A DNA stretch of 33,876 bases from Schoenoplectus triqueter (Eukaryota > Streptophyta > Magnoliopsida > Poales > Cyperaceae). Below, piece after piece: positions 33,430 to 33,876 of this stretch. Position numbers and translations under genes: made by a program. The number at the start of each line of letters is the position of its first letter. The stretch's first letter is position 1. Location: positions 1 through 33,876 of the forward strand of contig CAXKVV010001663.1 of NCBI GenBank assembly GCA_964058805.1. The letters are read 5' to 3'. Below the pieces are notes generated by a model, which was not told the DNA's origin, ran no database searches, and saw only the letters and a program-made list of their open reading frames with translations.

Positions 33430-33589
33430 AAAAAATCACGAGACGAACCTGAAAGCCTTACATTTTTCACGATCTAAATCCTTCAAGTCCGAACAGAGTA
33501 TCATTTCTCTTTTTCTCTCTCTCTTTGGTAATTGTGACAGACTCTTTTTTTTTCTGATAAGTGAGAGAGAGAAAAAGTAGACTGGTGTA

Positions 33590-33597
33590 TATTTATA
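33590..33597 (-). promoter_or_regulatory. TATA box of the right-edge LTR
   Basis: TATAAATA on the minus strand, about 150 bases into the LTR, followed by CT-rich text (33540-33575), as expected for an LTR U3/R boundary. Confidence 0.5.
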
Positions 33598-33619
33598 AAC
33601 TAACGCATCTACTCAATAC

Positions 33620-33675
33620 ACCCCTTCAGTGCACCCCTCCAGTGCATTTATTCAATGCACCCCTCTAGTGCATAT
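33620..33675 (-). repeat. CACCCCTYYAGTGCA tandem motif in the LTR
   Basis: CACCCCTTCAGTGCA, CACCCCTCCAGTGCA and CACCCCTCTAGTGCA occur in about 55 bases, just upstream (in LTR direction) of the TATA box. Position in U3 makes them candidate enhancer repeats. Confidence 0.6.
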
Positions 33676-33876
33676 TTCTATCTTATAAGGGTTGGGTTTG
33701 GATTCATATTTTTCATAATAGACGTACTATTTATTAAATCTAACATCTCCCACTTGCACAAAATGGGAGACCCGATATAAACTAAGAGAATGCAATTTCT
33801 TATCTCTGTTAAAATTTCATATAAGAAAATAGGTCGTGGCCAGTATATTTTAATTTGAGAGCATATATTGTTATCC

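Larger units (their letters stand above)
33330..33876 (-). mobile_element. 3' LTR and adjoining end of an LTR retrotransposon (partial)
   Basis: On the minus strand a polypurine tract CAAGTGGGAGA (33746-33756) is followed at once by an LTR beginning TGTTAGATTTAATAAATAG (from 33745 leftward). This arrangement is common in plant Copia-type elements. The LTR has a TATA box (TATAAATA, 33590-33597) and then a CT-rich leader. 33757-33876 belongs to the internal region, so the body of the element lies beyond the window. The far end of the LTR is not defined. Confidence 0.65.

Overview
The window reads as AT-rich nuclear DNA of a flowering plant. Codon style, intron signals and repeat types fit a monocot; the kinase sequence around its APE motif (E-C-G..KINEKVDV) looks monocot-like, and a palm is only a guess. 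There are two convincing protein-coding genes, and both look intact. The rest is intergenic DNA crowded with small non-autonomous transposons.

Layout. 1-1069: upstream region with a TATA box at 974-980. 1070-5510 (+): a two-exon gene for a 1025-residue leucine-rich-repeat receptor kinase of the HAESA-LIKE group, closest in my reading to the HSL3 type. Its 1363-bp intron lies inside the codon for the Glu of the APE motif and carries a dispersed repeat (family D); a second, inverted copy of D lies at 23976-24395. 6052-9116: a near-perfect ~3.07-kb nested palindrome. Outer arms of about 922 bp surround two copies of foldback element A, which surround a central foldback element B. 9207-9938: a Helitron-like end pair, then Mutator-like foldback MITE C1 with a 10-bp target duplication. 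10430-13960: transposon fragments and unassigned DNA. 14158-14541: a hAT-type MITE rich in ACCCG motifs with an 8-bp target duplication (7/8 match). 14828-15226: a second B-family element. 15227-19262: no gene seen. 19263-20906 (-): a single-exon MATE transporter of the DTX48/49 type, with a CT-rich leader and a TATA-like box. 21105-27442: non-coding DNA with MITEs at 23559-23915, 24875-25140 and 26828-27217 (C2). 27443-31151: a non-coding LTR retrotransposon on the minus strand. 31174-32438: a hAT-like element bounded by TAGAKGTGGCAAT ends. About 33330-33876: the 3' LTR and polypurine tract of another minus-strand LTR retrotransposon that runs off the right edge.

The two genes show no sign of acting together: one is a plasma-membrane peptide-receptor-type kinase, the other an endomembrane or plasma-membrane exporter. 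The most unusual structure is the nested palindrome at 6052-9116. Its arms differ at only a few positions where I compared them, so it is probably young and could be transcribed into a long hairpin RNA.
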